DNA from: Chinchilla lanigera
Lineage: Eukaryota; Chordata; Mammalia; Rodentia; Chinchillidae
Reading direction: 5' to 3'
NCBI RefSeq assembly: GCF_000276665.1
Contig: NW_004955472.1
Coordinates: 10,457,445-10,521,444 of the forward strand
Length of the DNA: 64,000 nucleotides
Each line of letters starts with the position of its first letter. Position 1 is the stretch's first letter. The translations under genes were made by a program, and so were the position numbers. Positions 21,170-31,800 of the stretch are shown here, piece by piece. The notes under the pieces are model-generated. The model was not told where the DNA came from, made no database searches, and saw nothing but the letters and a program-made list of their open reading frames with translations.

Positions 21170-22690
21170 TTAAGCCCAGGTTTATTGAGGTATAATTATA
21201 TGCAATAACATTCAGTCTTTCAAACATCAATTTGATGAGTTTTGGCAAATGTACACAGCCATGTAAACACGGCCACAATCAAGAATCAGAACATTTCCAT
21301 CATCCAGAAATGTTTTTTGGTCTGTGTAGTCAGTCTCCACTCCCCCGTACCCAGCCCCTACCAAACACTGATTTCTGTCCTTTCAGGTTTTCACTTTCTA
21401 GAATATGACACAAACAGAATCATACTGTTACCAGGTAGCCTGCCTGTAAAAGTAGCTCACCAACTAAACGTTACTTGGTTCTGAGTTGCTCGCCTCTCCC
21501 TCTGGAGTTAGATGCCAGGTTCTTCTCATCTGAAACAAAGAATTGAACAAAACGAGCAAAAAGTACAGTAGGAAAGTGATTTGAGGAAGTAAAAGTGAAG
21601 AGTAGGGGAGAAACTGGCTCTGCAGCGTGAACATGGGCTGAGTAAAAAAAAAGAAAAACCAAGATGAAAGAAAACCCTGGAGAAAGGAGGGCATGTTATC
21701 TCGAGAAAAAGCCACCATAGCCACTCCTTCTTGTGATGCCTCTCCTTTATGCTGTCCAAATCTCAAGGAGAGCCACAGAAATGTCTACATACAGGTCCTG
21801 GAGGTGGTGCTGAGATCCCATGCCTCAGGCTGATGTCACACTGAAAACCTGTTCAAGTTCTGCAGAAGTCCACCAGCAGGGCTTTGGGAACCTCTCCGTG
21901 CACGGGTGCAAGAACCTTTGTAGTTGCCAGGTCATGCCTGCTTTCCCAGTAGGCTCTGCCTAGCCTCAATCTCCTATCTCAGTACAGCATGTCCTAGTGA
22001 CTCTGATTTTATCCCCTAGGTGATTCGGAGAGTCACCATATCGTCTTTGTATTTGTAGTTTATTTCTTTTTATTTGTTGCACGAATATAACTTAATGTAT
22101 TTGTCTATTCACTCTTTGATAGATATTAAGCTTGTCTCTAGTTCTGGGTTATTACAAATACAGCTCAGTTGAACATTTGAGAATACACAGGCCTTTGTGT
22201 GGCCTGTTTGTGTTTCTTTTGTTTAAATACCTAGAAATGAGATTGCTGGATTGTATAAGTGTATTTATCTTCATTCAAAAAATAAACTACCAGCGCTGTT
22301 TTCAGCATTCCTCCATTACTCTGCATCCCCATCAGTAACATATGAAAATTCCAAGTGTGCCACCACTTCAGCATCCATCATTATTACTATCCTTTTCCAT
22401 CTTAGCCATCCTCTCAGGACAACGGTGGTATCTGAGTATGATTTTAATTTGTATTTCCCTAGTAACTAATGCTGCTGAGAAACTGCATGAGCTAGTTTAC
22501 ATTGGTACCTCTTTAGTAAAATGTCTACTTAAATATTTTACCATGTTTTAAATTCAATTGTTTATCTTATTGTTACTGTAAAAGTTCTTTATAAAGTCAA
22601 TATTTAAGCTTTTTTATAAAATCTGAGTTGTGATTTTGCTAAATATTGGAGTGCATATCCTGTTTAATACTTGCCTAATGGCTTCACAGT
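21170..22690 (-). mobile_element. Ancient L1M antisense, interrupted at about 21440-22040
   Basis: Plus-strand text TTTATTGAGGTATAATTATA (21181), AGAATCAGAACATTTCCATC, TTCTAGAATATGACACAAAC, then from 22040 on TGGGTTATTACAAATACAGC, ACCTAGAAATGAGATTGCTGG and ATTTGTATTTCCCTAGTAAC follows, in order, the reversed ORF2 end of mammal-wide L1s. The 600-bp middle (21440-22040) does not match and looks like a later insertion or unique DNA. It is old: no frame survives. Confidence 0.6.
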
Positions 22691-22699
22691 GATATTAGA

Positions 22700-24555
22700 T
22701 AAGAATCCTACCACTCAAGGTCAAAGTCCTTAAAAGCTGAGACACTCAAGGATCAAGTTCCATGGAGACTGCATCTCACGTAGTTCATTTCCAAATCAGT
22801 GTTCCCCACTCCCATATATCTCTCAGGGGGCGGGGTCCTGAGGGAGGGATCGATAGGAGACTAAGAAAAACTATAGACACGTACTGAAAGGAAAGCTGGC
22901 ACAGATAGTACCCAATGTCTCTGATGGACAGGCAGCGACAACATCCCAGCCCCAGCGTCTTCATTTATACAAAGTAAAAAAAGGAAAAAGTGCATGATGG
23001 GATCCGGAGTACAGGACCTCAGCATTTGCTGAGAACGCTGAAAGCAAAACATCCTCAAAGCTATGTGTACTCCAGTAAACCAGGAAGAACACCAAGGCCA
23101 GCCACCTGTGGATATGCAACTGAGCTAGAGGTTAACTTCTTTACGCAGTCTGCCTCTGGCATTCCGTGGCCTTAGGACTGGCTTTGCTGTAGGCTCAAGG
23201 AGTCTGCCGACCTGAGGCTCAGCCGTGGCTCAACTGCTCCCCACACGCCCAAAAGTCAAATTCCACTCATATTATACCACCCAAGTGGCACATTCCGTAA
23301 TTGCCACACCATTCGCTGTCTTAGAAATGCTCTAACATATCATATTCTGAAATCAGTTACCGTGTGTTTATATTAAAGATGACCCAATTCTGTCATTTTA
23401 TCCTGTGGTGTCGTCTACCTTGAGAACAAAATTACTTATGTATACTGAGAGAATTTTTAAAACATTCACCCTTACTCTACCAAATTTTTACTTTTGAGTG
23501 TGTAGCAATCCCAGCTTCTTTTTGCCATGTTCGCACTCACTTATGAACTACTTGGTCATGTTACTTTTTATTTGTACATTTCATTGCATAAGTGCTCGCA
23601 TCTGGTTTCCTCATCAGTAGTGTTTCCCCCAAATGAAGGGTGACACTCCATGCAGGGTAAAACGGCTAGTACATTGCTTAGTATTTAGGAGAATGTCATT
23701 CAGGCTTCTAGTAGGATCCACATTTCACACTCAGGGGATAATTAAGGGTCTACTTACCAAAGTGTAGAGAGTCATAAGGAACATGAACAAGCCATAATTG
23801 CCATTACAAAACTATGCATAAAAAAAGAGAAGCGACAAGATGTTTGAACCTCAGCACAATAACTATAACTACAGGGACTGTGGTTCTGCTGTATATCTGC
23901 CCAAGCAACCCTGTGGAGGGAAACAATCAGAAAGAAAAAATATCCCCTTCTTGTTCTCCTGCGGCTCTCCATTTCCCTGAGCGTGCTGCCTGTTAGAAAT
24001 CCCAACAAAACACCAGAGATCAGGAAATCCCCGCGATAAACGTCCTGAAGGCCAACTTCCCAGGACACTGACCCAGAGAGAGTGGGCAGTCAACTAGCAT
24101 GGACTGAAGAAATTACCAAATAGGAGCAAATACTAAACAAATATTACTAGTCACTGAACAGCCACTCAAAGAGAACTTTGGGTCTATTGATGAAATAAAC
24201 TGTAAAATAAAATTATAAATAGTCTTATGAAATTACTATCACTCAGCAGATATTCAACAAGCTGTTTCAATTTGGAATCATATCTGTTCTATATAGCAGA
24301 AACAAGACATACACACTTCGGGAGTTTTGTATTATAAACAACTAGAATATTACACTAAAGTTTTACAATTTGGAGACTTGGGAGAAGAAGCATAAGAGAA
24401 AGTACCATTGCTTCATTTTTATTTCTTTACCTATTAGCATCTTGTAAAGACATTGCATTGCCATACTTGGACTACCTGCTGCTATACTAAAAGCTAAACA
24501 AATATTCTCTTTAACATATCTCATGTCATTAAAATGTTGATAATGGCATAGAACT
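22700..24555. other. No identifiable gene or element
   Basis: Mixed composition. A single GC-box-like GGGGGCGGGGTCC lies at about 22826, in otherwise ordinary DNA with no CpG island around it. Some CpG-bearing text occurs near 22900-23250. No coding or repeat family is recognised. Confidence 0.35.
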
Positions 24556-24559
24556 ATGT

Positions 24560-24720
24560 ACTTAGTAGATCTAGACTGGTTCTCTTTTCTAGCAATATGA
24601 CCTATGGCAAAATATTTAACCTCTCTAAGGAAAACATTTTCTCACCTGAAAAAAATAAATAAACATAGCAATGTCAGCACCTCAGGACAGAATAAAGTAT
24701 AAGTCACTGGTGAAGAATTT
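24560..24720 (+). repeat. MIR SINE fossil
   Basis: GCAATATGACCTATGGCAAA, TTTAACCTCTCTAAGG and TTTTCTCACCTGAAAAAAAT follow the MIR core in sense order. Confidence 0.55.
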
Positions 24721-24729
24721 GTCATCACT

Positions 24730-25930
24730 GCATCTGGATCACTTCAGTTTCTCTATAAATATTAGCCTCCCTCACATTTTCACATTTTCTTTTGGGGGAA
24801 AAATCTCTTTGGTTCCCAGAGAAGCACTAAAGATGCCACTTGTCGAGTAATTATAGACTCAGACAGCTAAAGCTGAAGAGCACTCCGTGAACACTGCTGT
24901 ATGATGTTGCGTCTGGTCTTCTGCACAATCGCCTTTTCATCTGCACATACTGTGGGCTCATGCTTTAATATTTTAGCCTTGAAATACAGGGTAACGTGAG
25001 ATTTCACAAAGCTTTTTAAATCACTTCGAAAGAAATATGTTAGAAACACCTATTATCTTAAATCCCTAATGAAATGGAGGTGGGACGGATGCAAGCACAC
25101 ACCAAAACTGATCGTCTGCAAACAATCGCTGAACCAAGAAAGCAAATCGTAGATAGATAGAAAATGGGTGATATCACCACATCCTAACCCAAAGCATGGA
25201 CTAGACTAAGATGTTCAAGCCTTGGGGAGGAACGATCGAATTCTGACTGGCAAGGTTCACGTGCTTCTGGACAAAACTGACATTCTCTCTTCATCTTACT
25301 TTGAGTAAATTTCATATGCAGCCTTTTAAATTGAAAGATTAGTAGTAAAGAGTGCTATCTTACCACAAATATGTGCTCCCTAAGTGGTCAAATAGGTTCT
25401 CAGGTATAACTGAATAAACTGCTTGGATATTTAATTGTAAATTCTAGAACTAATATCAAATAGAATGTTGTTATTCTATATTCAGAAAACAATTTATATG
25501 TTTGTGTGTACATTTTGCTTAATTTTTGTTAATTATCTGTGCAAGTATTCTGGAAGACTATAGTATTGATAGCCTTTCAATTTTCTCTATTAGCTGGGTT
25601 TATCTCCTATTAGTGGGTGACTGCATAATCTGACATTAAAGGTATTAAAGAAAGTAATATTCTGACACTTGAAGGCTATTGTTATTTTAGTTACAGAGGC
25701 TTAATGAGTAAAGATAGATTACACTGGGTGAAACATTCGTGTTTACCACTAACACATCACATGCCTCTGTAAAATAATGAAGCTATATGAAATACTAAGC
25801 CTACTCCCCAGCCTACTGCTCAGGCTACATAAAAAGATACCCACACTGTGATTTCCGGGCCCTATGGGGGAAAAAGATGGCTGTAACTGATGAAGACACT
25901 GTCAGAGGAAGGACCCTCTATTGTGCTTTG
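24730..25930. other. No identifiable gene or element
   Basis: AT-rich, with no recognisable repeat or open frame of note. Confidence 0.35.
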
Positions 25931-25934
25931 AAAC

Positions 25935-26545
25935 TGAAAGACAGATAGATGCTGCCACTGTTGTGGAAATCAGTAAGGAGACTCCTCAAAAAACTAAAAC
26001 TAGAAATTCCATTGGACCCACCTATTCCCCTTCTAGATATCTTCCTGAAAGAGTTAAAGATAACATACTGAAATTATATATATGTATAATTTATAGCAGC
26101 ACAATTCATAATACCTAAGTCTGGGAAGCAGCCTATATATCCATCAACAGACGGATGGGATAAAGAAAATCTGTTATTTATACACAATGGAGTGGTTGGC
26201 CATAAGGAATAAACTTGAGGCATTTGTAGGAAAATAGATGCACCTCGAGACAATAATGCTAAATGAAATAAATCAGACATCCAAGCTTAAATATCACAGT
26301 CTCTCTTTTATAAGAATTCTAAAATATATAAAGAGCAAAGTACAAGATAAGAAATACAGAAATGTATCTTCGACACACAGGAAGGGGACCAAGAGATGGG
26401 GAGACAAAGCGGGGAGGGGATAAAAAAGGGGGAGGGATAGGAACTGGAATGCATTCTGGCCATGTACCAATGCACCATGAGAAATCTAATGAGCTCACCC
26501 TGCAAACATGTACTAATAAGAAAGAAAAATTGAAAAAATAATAAA
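25935..26545 (+). mobile_element. 5'-truncated L1 (ORF2 C-terminus and 3' UTR)
   Basis: The text runs through the C-terminal ORF2 region: GTGGAAATCAGTAAGGAGAC (25963), ATGGAGTGGTTGGCC (26187) and GACAATAATGCTAAATGAAA (26250). It then enters a purine-rich 3' UTR with GGGGAGGGGATAAAAAAGGG near 26412. It ends with ACATGTACTAATAAGAAAG and an A-rich tail. The reading frame is broken. This is a typical dead-on-arrival copy of the same broad L1 lineage as the host element at the window start. Confidence 0.75.
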
Positions 26546-26708
26546 TAAGCAGTGCTCAGAACAATCACATCTGAAAAGGCAGTATGGAAAATTTCAAAGT
26601 AACCAACTGAAAGATGTGGGAGGAGATTAAAATTTCTGACAATGAATAAACCATCCCACCCAATAATTTCCCTATCTGAAATTATATCTAAACCACTGCT
26701 TCAATTTT

Positions 26709-26890
26709 AAATAATGATAGGTACTTTTTATTGAGGAAAGAGTTTTACATACATTGTGTCACTCAATTTTCAACGTAACTGTATGAGGTATATATTATGG
26801 TTCTTATTTTATAAATGAGAAGATTGAAATTCCAAAACATTAAAAGTGTTTCCAAAGTCATACAAGAAAATAAAAGCCACATTTTTTAGA
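26709..26890 (-). repeat. MIR SINE fossil
   Basis: TTTTATTGAGGAAAGAG, TAACTGTATGAGGTATATAT and TTATAAATGAGAAGATTGAAA, followed by AAAGTCATACAAG, is the MIR core in reverse. Confidence 0.6.
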
Positions 26891-27043
26891 AAATAAAGTT
26901 TGTGCTCTTAGTCAAACCTATGTCATTAATTACTATGTTTCCTACTACAGATGACTACCTAGGAAAGAAACAACTAAATAACTGAACTATGACAATCTTA
27001 CATTATTGACAGACTCCAGAAGAGTAAAACAATAATGAAAATA

Positions 27044-27200
27044 TGCCGGGCATGGTGGCACACACCTGAAATCCCAGCACTCTGGAGGCTGAGGAAGGAG
27101 GATCACTGTGAGTTTGAGACCAGCCTGGGTTACAAAGTGAGTTCAAACCAGCCTAAACTTCAGAGTGAGACCCTGTCTCAGAAACAACAACAAAAAAAAA
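27044..27200 (+). repeat. B1 SINE with internal duplication
   Basis: GCCGGGCATGGTGGCACAC start, ATCCCAGCACTCTGGAGG, then two copies of an ACAAAGTGAGTTC / CAGAGTGAGACC block (the rodent B1 duplication) and a CAACAACAAAAAAAAA tail. Confidence 0.9.
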
Positions 27201-27419
27201 TGTTAACCTAGGTTACTCATGAGAGCTAGTTATACTGATATCTTTTATATTTATCTATATAAGTATTATTCTGTGCTTTAAATTTTTTGAGATTAGGAGT
27301 ATAACAAAAACACCAAATTTTTAAATCTATCAACATTCAGTAGATTAGACCACTTCCAAATGACAGAGTAAGATTCTCTGAAAGTCTACCCCTCCAAAAA
27401 AAGCAATGAAAAAGGCCAT

Positions 27420-27665
27420 TGGCAAAAATTACTGTAGTCCCTCCCCATGTCCAGGTGATATTTCCAAGATGCTAAAACTGTAGACAGTGTTTTAAGCCCT
27501 ATGCTTTGCCTATACACACCTACCTAAGACTCAGTTAACAAACTAGGCAAGTAAGATGTTAAGAACAATAACTTAGAATGATAATAACAATACAGTGTAA
27601 TCAAGATTGGATGGATGTGCGTTCTCCCTCGAAATATCTTGTTATTTTTTAACCTTTTCTTAGAG
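27420..27665. mobile_element. DNA-transposon fossil (TcMar-Tigger-like)
   Basis: GTAGTCCCTCCCCATGTCC, CTTTGCCTATACACACCTAC, AAGATGTTAAGAACAATAAC and TCTCCCTCGAAATATCTTG appear in the order I recall for a mammal-wide Tigger-type nonautonomous repeat. Ends and target TA are not resolved. Confidence 0.4.
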
Positions 27666-27669
27666 AAGA

Positions 27670-29415
27670 AGCTCTTTACGGCTCTTTATTAGCACCAGCA
27701 TCATAGTCGGCATAGCAAAATGCATCACTCACTTATTAGAGGTGACAATGATGTAAATAAATGCATCACAGTGCCAGTTGTGGAAAAGTATAGCACATAC
27801 AATTGTGTGCATAATACTTCAGGGTGATTAAGTAGATATTTCCTTAAAGGTCTTACATTTATAAGTTCCCCAGCCTTTACTGAGGGGCTGTTTGTAGTTT
27901 AAATCCTTTGAATGCTCCCTGGATTGCTCCAACAGGCAGTTTATTACTCTGCCTGTCTTTAATTTCTGCTACTGTGGAAATGGCTTTGTATCTAGGACAT
28001 ATAAAGAGCAAAAAAAAAAAAAAAATGTACATATGTACACACAGGGCAGCTGACATAGAGGTACTACTGACTTTCATTGCTCTATTGAAAGGGACAGTTA
28101 ATGTTTAAGTGTTTGATCAATCTTGCATCTCTATATTTATCTGAGTATCCAGTTTGAAGATATCAATATATAATACAACAAGCATTGTTAATTTCCTATG
28201 ACTTTATCTGAAATTCTGAATTGCTTGTATTGTTTTTGTGTTATTTTCTAAGTGTACGTGTGTTTGTTAATATGTTTCTGTTCTTTTATCTTTAAAATTA
28301 AAAAATTGAAAAATAAAAAGCAATGATATTAACTGACAATTTATAGAAAAAATCAAATAACCAACTTATCTAAGTCATTTTTCCAGATATATAATAATAA
28401 AAATAGTAATGTAATATTACATTTCATACATTAATTTGACCCCAAATATAAAATTTTATATCTACTGTTGATAAAGATACAGGGAAAACAGTTTAGTATA
28501 GAAATTTCTGCAGTTCCTTAGAAAGTAATTCAGCATTATCTATTAAATTTTAAATAAGCATATTATTTGAGACAATAATTGTATGTGATATTTTTCTGCA
28601 AAAATACTTGTATAAGTAAACAAAACAAACAAAATATTTTACCACTATTCATGATGAAAATATTAGAAATGTCAATCCAAATAGTAACAGTTCAATTACA
28701 TATAATTAAATATATAATATATAATATGTAAGTTAACAAATTATATATAACAATTAAAAATTAAACAAAGTTATTATAAATATTTGAGTTATTGAAAGAA
28801 ACAGGGAATCATATGGTAAGATGAGGAGAGAAAATTAAGTCAAATAAGATGTACAACACCATCACTCAAAAAAAAAAAGGTCTATTACATGTTTCTGGGG
28901 GTTTTGAGCAAAGCCTATTGACAACACTTGTTCTCTTTTTAGAAATCAGAGACATTAAGAAACAAAACCAAAAAGATATAGAGGAAAAGCTATCATCTTT
29001 CTGCAGGAAATATAACTGATATGCTGCAGATATCAGACGAGGTTTCTACTCCTAATATTTATAGTCAAATGGGAATGAAATTGATAGTTAGCAAATCAGA
29101 AGTCAGTAAATAAGACAATTCTGGATACTGCAGAGTGCTTTGAGAAAGGGAAAGCATAGCGATAGGGAAAAGTTAACGGGTAATATTGCTGCTGGGAGAA
29201 CTTCTTCAGATTGGGTGATAGGGAAAGACCCTCAAGACTGGAGGGTAAGCCAAAGGCCTTGTGGTGCAACAGCTTTACACAAAATTGACATCACTGAGAA
29301 AGATTATGTCCCAGTAAACGTCTATCTATGGGAAATGATTCCATACAATGCTCTTTTTAATTTTTTAAGTATTTAAGCCAGAAAAACTACTTGTAACTCA
29401 TATGCCTCATTAAAA
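27670..29415. other. No identifiable gene; AT-rich
   Basis: Contains an A run at 28009-28025 and an AT-rich patch at 28690-28750 built of ATATAAT steps. No family is recognised. Confidence 0.4.
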
Positions 29416-29419
29416 ACAG

Positions 29420-29545
29420 AGTGGACAGCCATGTGGCGCACGCCTGTAATCCTAACACTCGGGAGACAGAGGCAGGAGGATTGCTGGGGATTTGAGGCCA
29501 GCCTGGGCTACATGTGAGACCCTGTCTCAAAAAAAAAGGAAAAAG
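29420..29545 (+). repeat. B1 SINE (short form)
   Basis: CAGCCATGTGGCGCACGCC, AATCCTAACACTCGGGAG, GCCAGCCTGGGCTACATG, then an A-rich tail. It lacks the internal duplication seen in most other copies here and retains several CpGs, so it is comparatively young. Confidence 0.88.
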
Positions 29546-29620
29546 AGACAGCAGCCTGCGGGCCACACCCGCTGACCACGATCTGGAGTCGGGAGGGCAC
29601 AGCCCCGTGCCACGGCTTAC

Positions 29621-29752
29621 AGGGGTCACCCTGTAGTTCTCACGACCACTGCATCTATCATGATCTCCATTTCCACAGTAGGTCACCGGGGCTTCGAAAA
29701 GAAAGGCAACTTTTTCAGAGTCATCTTCTTGCCAACGTAGTGGTGATTGTCG
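29621..29752 (-). other. Candidate 132-bp exon in a GC-rich patch
   Basis: On the minus strand, TTGGTTTAACAG ends at 29753 as an acceptor (weak pyrimidine tract) and CCCCT/GTAAGC gives a good donor at 29620. The enclosed 132 bp are exactly 44 codons, and the frame starting at the first base is fully open, beginning RQSPLRWQEDDSEK. It has a cysteine-bearing middle (TYCGNGDHDRC). GC content and CpG density are well above the surroundings. I recognise no family. A 44-codon open frame by chance is not rare in GC-rich DNA, so a decoy or an old processed pseudogene remains possible. Confidence 0.22.
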
Positions 29753-29964
29753 CTGTTAAACCAACAATACTGGGCTTGCATTCAGCACAAAACCTTTATT
29801 TACAGTAGGGAACTTCAACGTAATTGGCCTCTCTCAGCTTTTTTTTTCTAATAGAATAAGAATGAATCTAGTAACAGTATGTATCCAATTTCCTATAGAT
29901 TTTGTAGAACCTAAAGGAAGTAATAAACTTTGTAAAGTTTTTTACAAACTGTAATGAATTTTGG

Positions 29965-30123
29965 GGTTGTTTTGGTTTCATTTTTTGAGGCAGGGTCTAA
30001 CAATGTAGTTCATGATGGTCTTGAACCCATGATGCAGCCCAGGCTGTCCCTGAACTTGTAGCAATCCTCCTGCCTCAGCCTCTGAAGTGCTGGAGTTATA
30101 GTGGTGCACTACCACACCCAGCT
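29965..30123 (-). repeat. B1 SINE with internal duplication
   Basis: Plus-strand TTTTTTGAGGCAGGGTCTAAC, two diverged TTGAACCC/CTGAACTT blocks, CTCCTGCCTCAGCCTCTG and CTACCACACCCAGC give a B1 in reverse. Confidence 0.85.
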
Positions 30124-30164
30124 CCAAATTGCAATGCTTTCATCTCTCTTCTTCTATCACCAGA

Positions 30165-30482
30165 GCTACAATGTTGCCTTCCTCTTTTCATTTAGTTCTT
30201 TGCTTAAATTTCACATCAAAAAGGTTTTTCTGATCATCTTAGAACAGCATCCCCAGTAATGTCAACTCTGCTGATTTTTCTTCATTGACATTCTAAAATG
30301 TTTTTTAATTGTCTGCCTCTGCACACTACACTTGATCTTAGCCAAAAGGCTGAGAAGTGCTACTTCTGTATACCAAAACATCAAGAGAAAAGTGACTGAT
30401 CAGGCCGCAGCTCCATGGCCGATCCTTGGAACAGTGCTGGCAGAAATGAATACTTAATAAACATATTGAATAAATGAATATA
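30165..30482 (+). repeat. L2 LINE fossil, interrupted by a U2 fragment
   Basis: TCTTTGCTTAAATTTCACATC and TTTTTCTGATCATC, then TTGGAACAGTGCTGGC and ATATTGAATAAATGAATA follow L2 3'-end order. The U2 snRNA piece at 30326-30362 sits between the halves. Confidence 0.4.
30326..30362 (-). pseudogene. U2 snRNA 5'-end fragment
   Basis: The reverse complement of CTACACTTGATCTTAGCC followed by AAAAGGCTGAGAAGTGC matches the first 35 or so nucleotides of U2 snRNA, including the segment that pairs with U6. Two transitions lie in the otherwise invariant 5' end. The match stops there: the branch-site recognition region, Sm site and 3' loops are absent, so it is a retro-copied fragment, not a working gene. 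Confidence 0.8.
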
Positions 30483-31380
30483 TTTAAATAAGGCTTAGTC
30501 CACACAATACTTTGCTTTTTTTCCATTTTAGCAAAAAGTTCTAGATGAAAAAATCTATCTCGCTGCATACCTTGTTTTATAAGACTAAAGTAGACATATT
30601 TCCAAAGCAGTTATGAAAATGATCAACATAAGAATTAGAATTCTGCTGCTTCCCTCAAGAATATATCTATAATCCATCTCAATTTTAACAAGAAACTTGT
30701 TGACTCTATTTTGAAGAGTTTTTTTAAAAAATTCTTAAATACTGTGGAATTTTGTCAGACTAACACATAATAACAGAAGACACCAAGTAGATAAATACAT
30801 AACTTTACGTTACGGAAACAAAAAAAAAAAACGTTGCTTGAGTGGGAACACGTCTCGGGAGAGCAATTACCTTGTCCCTTGAGTGCTGTCGGTTATTCGC
30901 TGCAGTTTCTTTCTTACTTTGACTTTCTGCTCTTCAGCCCTTCGGGCCATGCTACCTTGGTATAATTCTTAAGATCAGTCTAGTTGTTCGTGGTTTTCAG
31001 CTTTTACTAATGCCCCAGCATCTCCTATGCAGCTTCACAGATTCAGGTGTGTGCTTCCTAGATGTTCCCTAAAACTCTTTTCCAAACAATAGCTTTCTAT
31101 TTCTATCTTATATTTTATTAAAATTTATTTTCATCATTTACTAGTTATTCTTTCCATTCCTTAACATTCCACATCCCACATTAAATTGCTATGTCCATCA
31201 GCAACTTTTAAACTGTTAAATTTTACCCGGGAAGACCATTTCCTTCTCTTTCTCTTTAGACAAATATCCTTTTTTGAAAATCAGGAAGAGGCTTTCTCTT
31301 CGTCAGTTTGCCTTTTCCATCAGAACTCAGAGATTCGTTTCTTGCCCCTTCAACATACCAAAGAGAATTTATTGTCAGAA
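30480..31380. other. No identifiable gene; one CpG-bearing patch
   Basis: After an A run at 30819-30830, the stretch 30831-31000 carries unusually many CpGs (ACACGTCTCGGG, GTCGGTTATTCGC, TTCGGGCC, TTCGTGG) for this AT-rich window. No family is recognised. Confidence 0.35.
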
Positions 31381-31420
31381 CTTAAGTAGTGCAATATGTC
31401 ACAAACATGGCTAGACTATG

Positions 31421-31448
31421 ATGGTGATGATGATGATGATGATGATGA
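31421..31448. repeat. (GAT)n microsatellite
   Basis: About eight GAT steps, translating to polyhistidine or polyisoleucine in shadow frames on the other strand. Confidence 0.9.
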
Positions 31449-31640
31449 AGAAAACGGGGACAGGGAATCGAGAGACCAAGGGAGGGAGGGGAAAGGAGAA
31501 AGAGTTGGAGGAGAGGAAAGGAAAAGAGGAATAAAAAGAACCAATGTATGCTAAGTAAAAGTACTTCCTCCCTAAGATGAAAGTAAACTTTATGTACTGC
31601 AAACATGTACTAATAAGATAAAAACAAATTTTTAAAAAAT
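31449..31640 (+). mobile_element. L1 3' UTR fragment
   Basis: A polypurine stretch (GGGAGGGAGGGGAAAGGAG) and the terminal GCAAACATGTACTAATAAGA, shared exactly with the L1 end at 26501-26520, then an A-rich tail. The upstream (GAT)n may be part of the same copy. Confidence 0.6.
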
Positions 31641-31649
31641 ATATACAAT

Positions 31650-31800
31650 GAGCTGGGAATGGTAGTGCATGCCTGTAATCCTAGCACTCAGGAAGCTGAG
31701 GCAGGAGCACCACTGCAATTTCAAGGCCAGCCTAGGCTACTAAGTGAGTTCAAGGCCAGCCTGAACTGCATAGTGAGACCCTGTCGTAAAAAGACAAATA
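31650..31800 (+). repeat. B1 SINE with internal duplication
   Basis: GAGCTGGGAATGGTAGTGC, ATCCTAGCACTCAGGAAG, then two AAGGCCAGCCT blocks about 35 bp apart (GGCTACTAAGTGAG and GAACTGCATAGTGAG) and an A-rich tail. Confidence 0.9.

Noticed and set aside
22820..22850. GC box suggesting a promoter (GGGGGCGGGGTCC)
   Set aside because: A single motif in non-island DNA with no start site, exon or CpG cluster beside it.
30326..30362. Functional U2 snRNA gene
   Set aside because: Only about 36 of roughly 190 nucleotides are present, with substitutions and no Sm site.
31382..31606. Polyhistidine/polyisoleucine protein frames
   Set aside because: Produced by the (GAT)n microsatellite read on the opposite strand.
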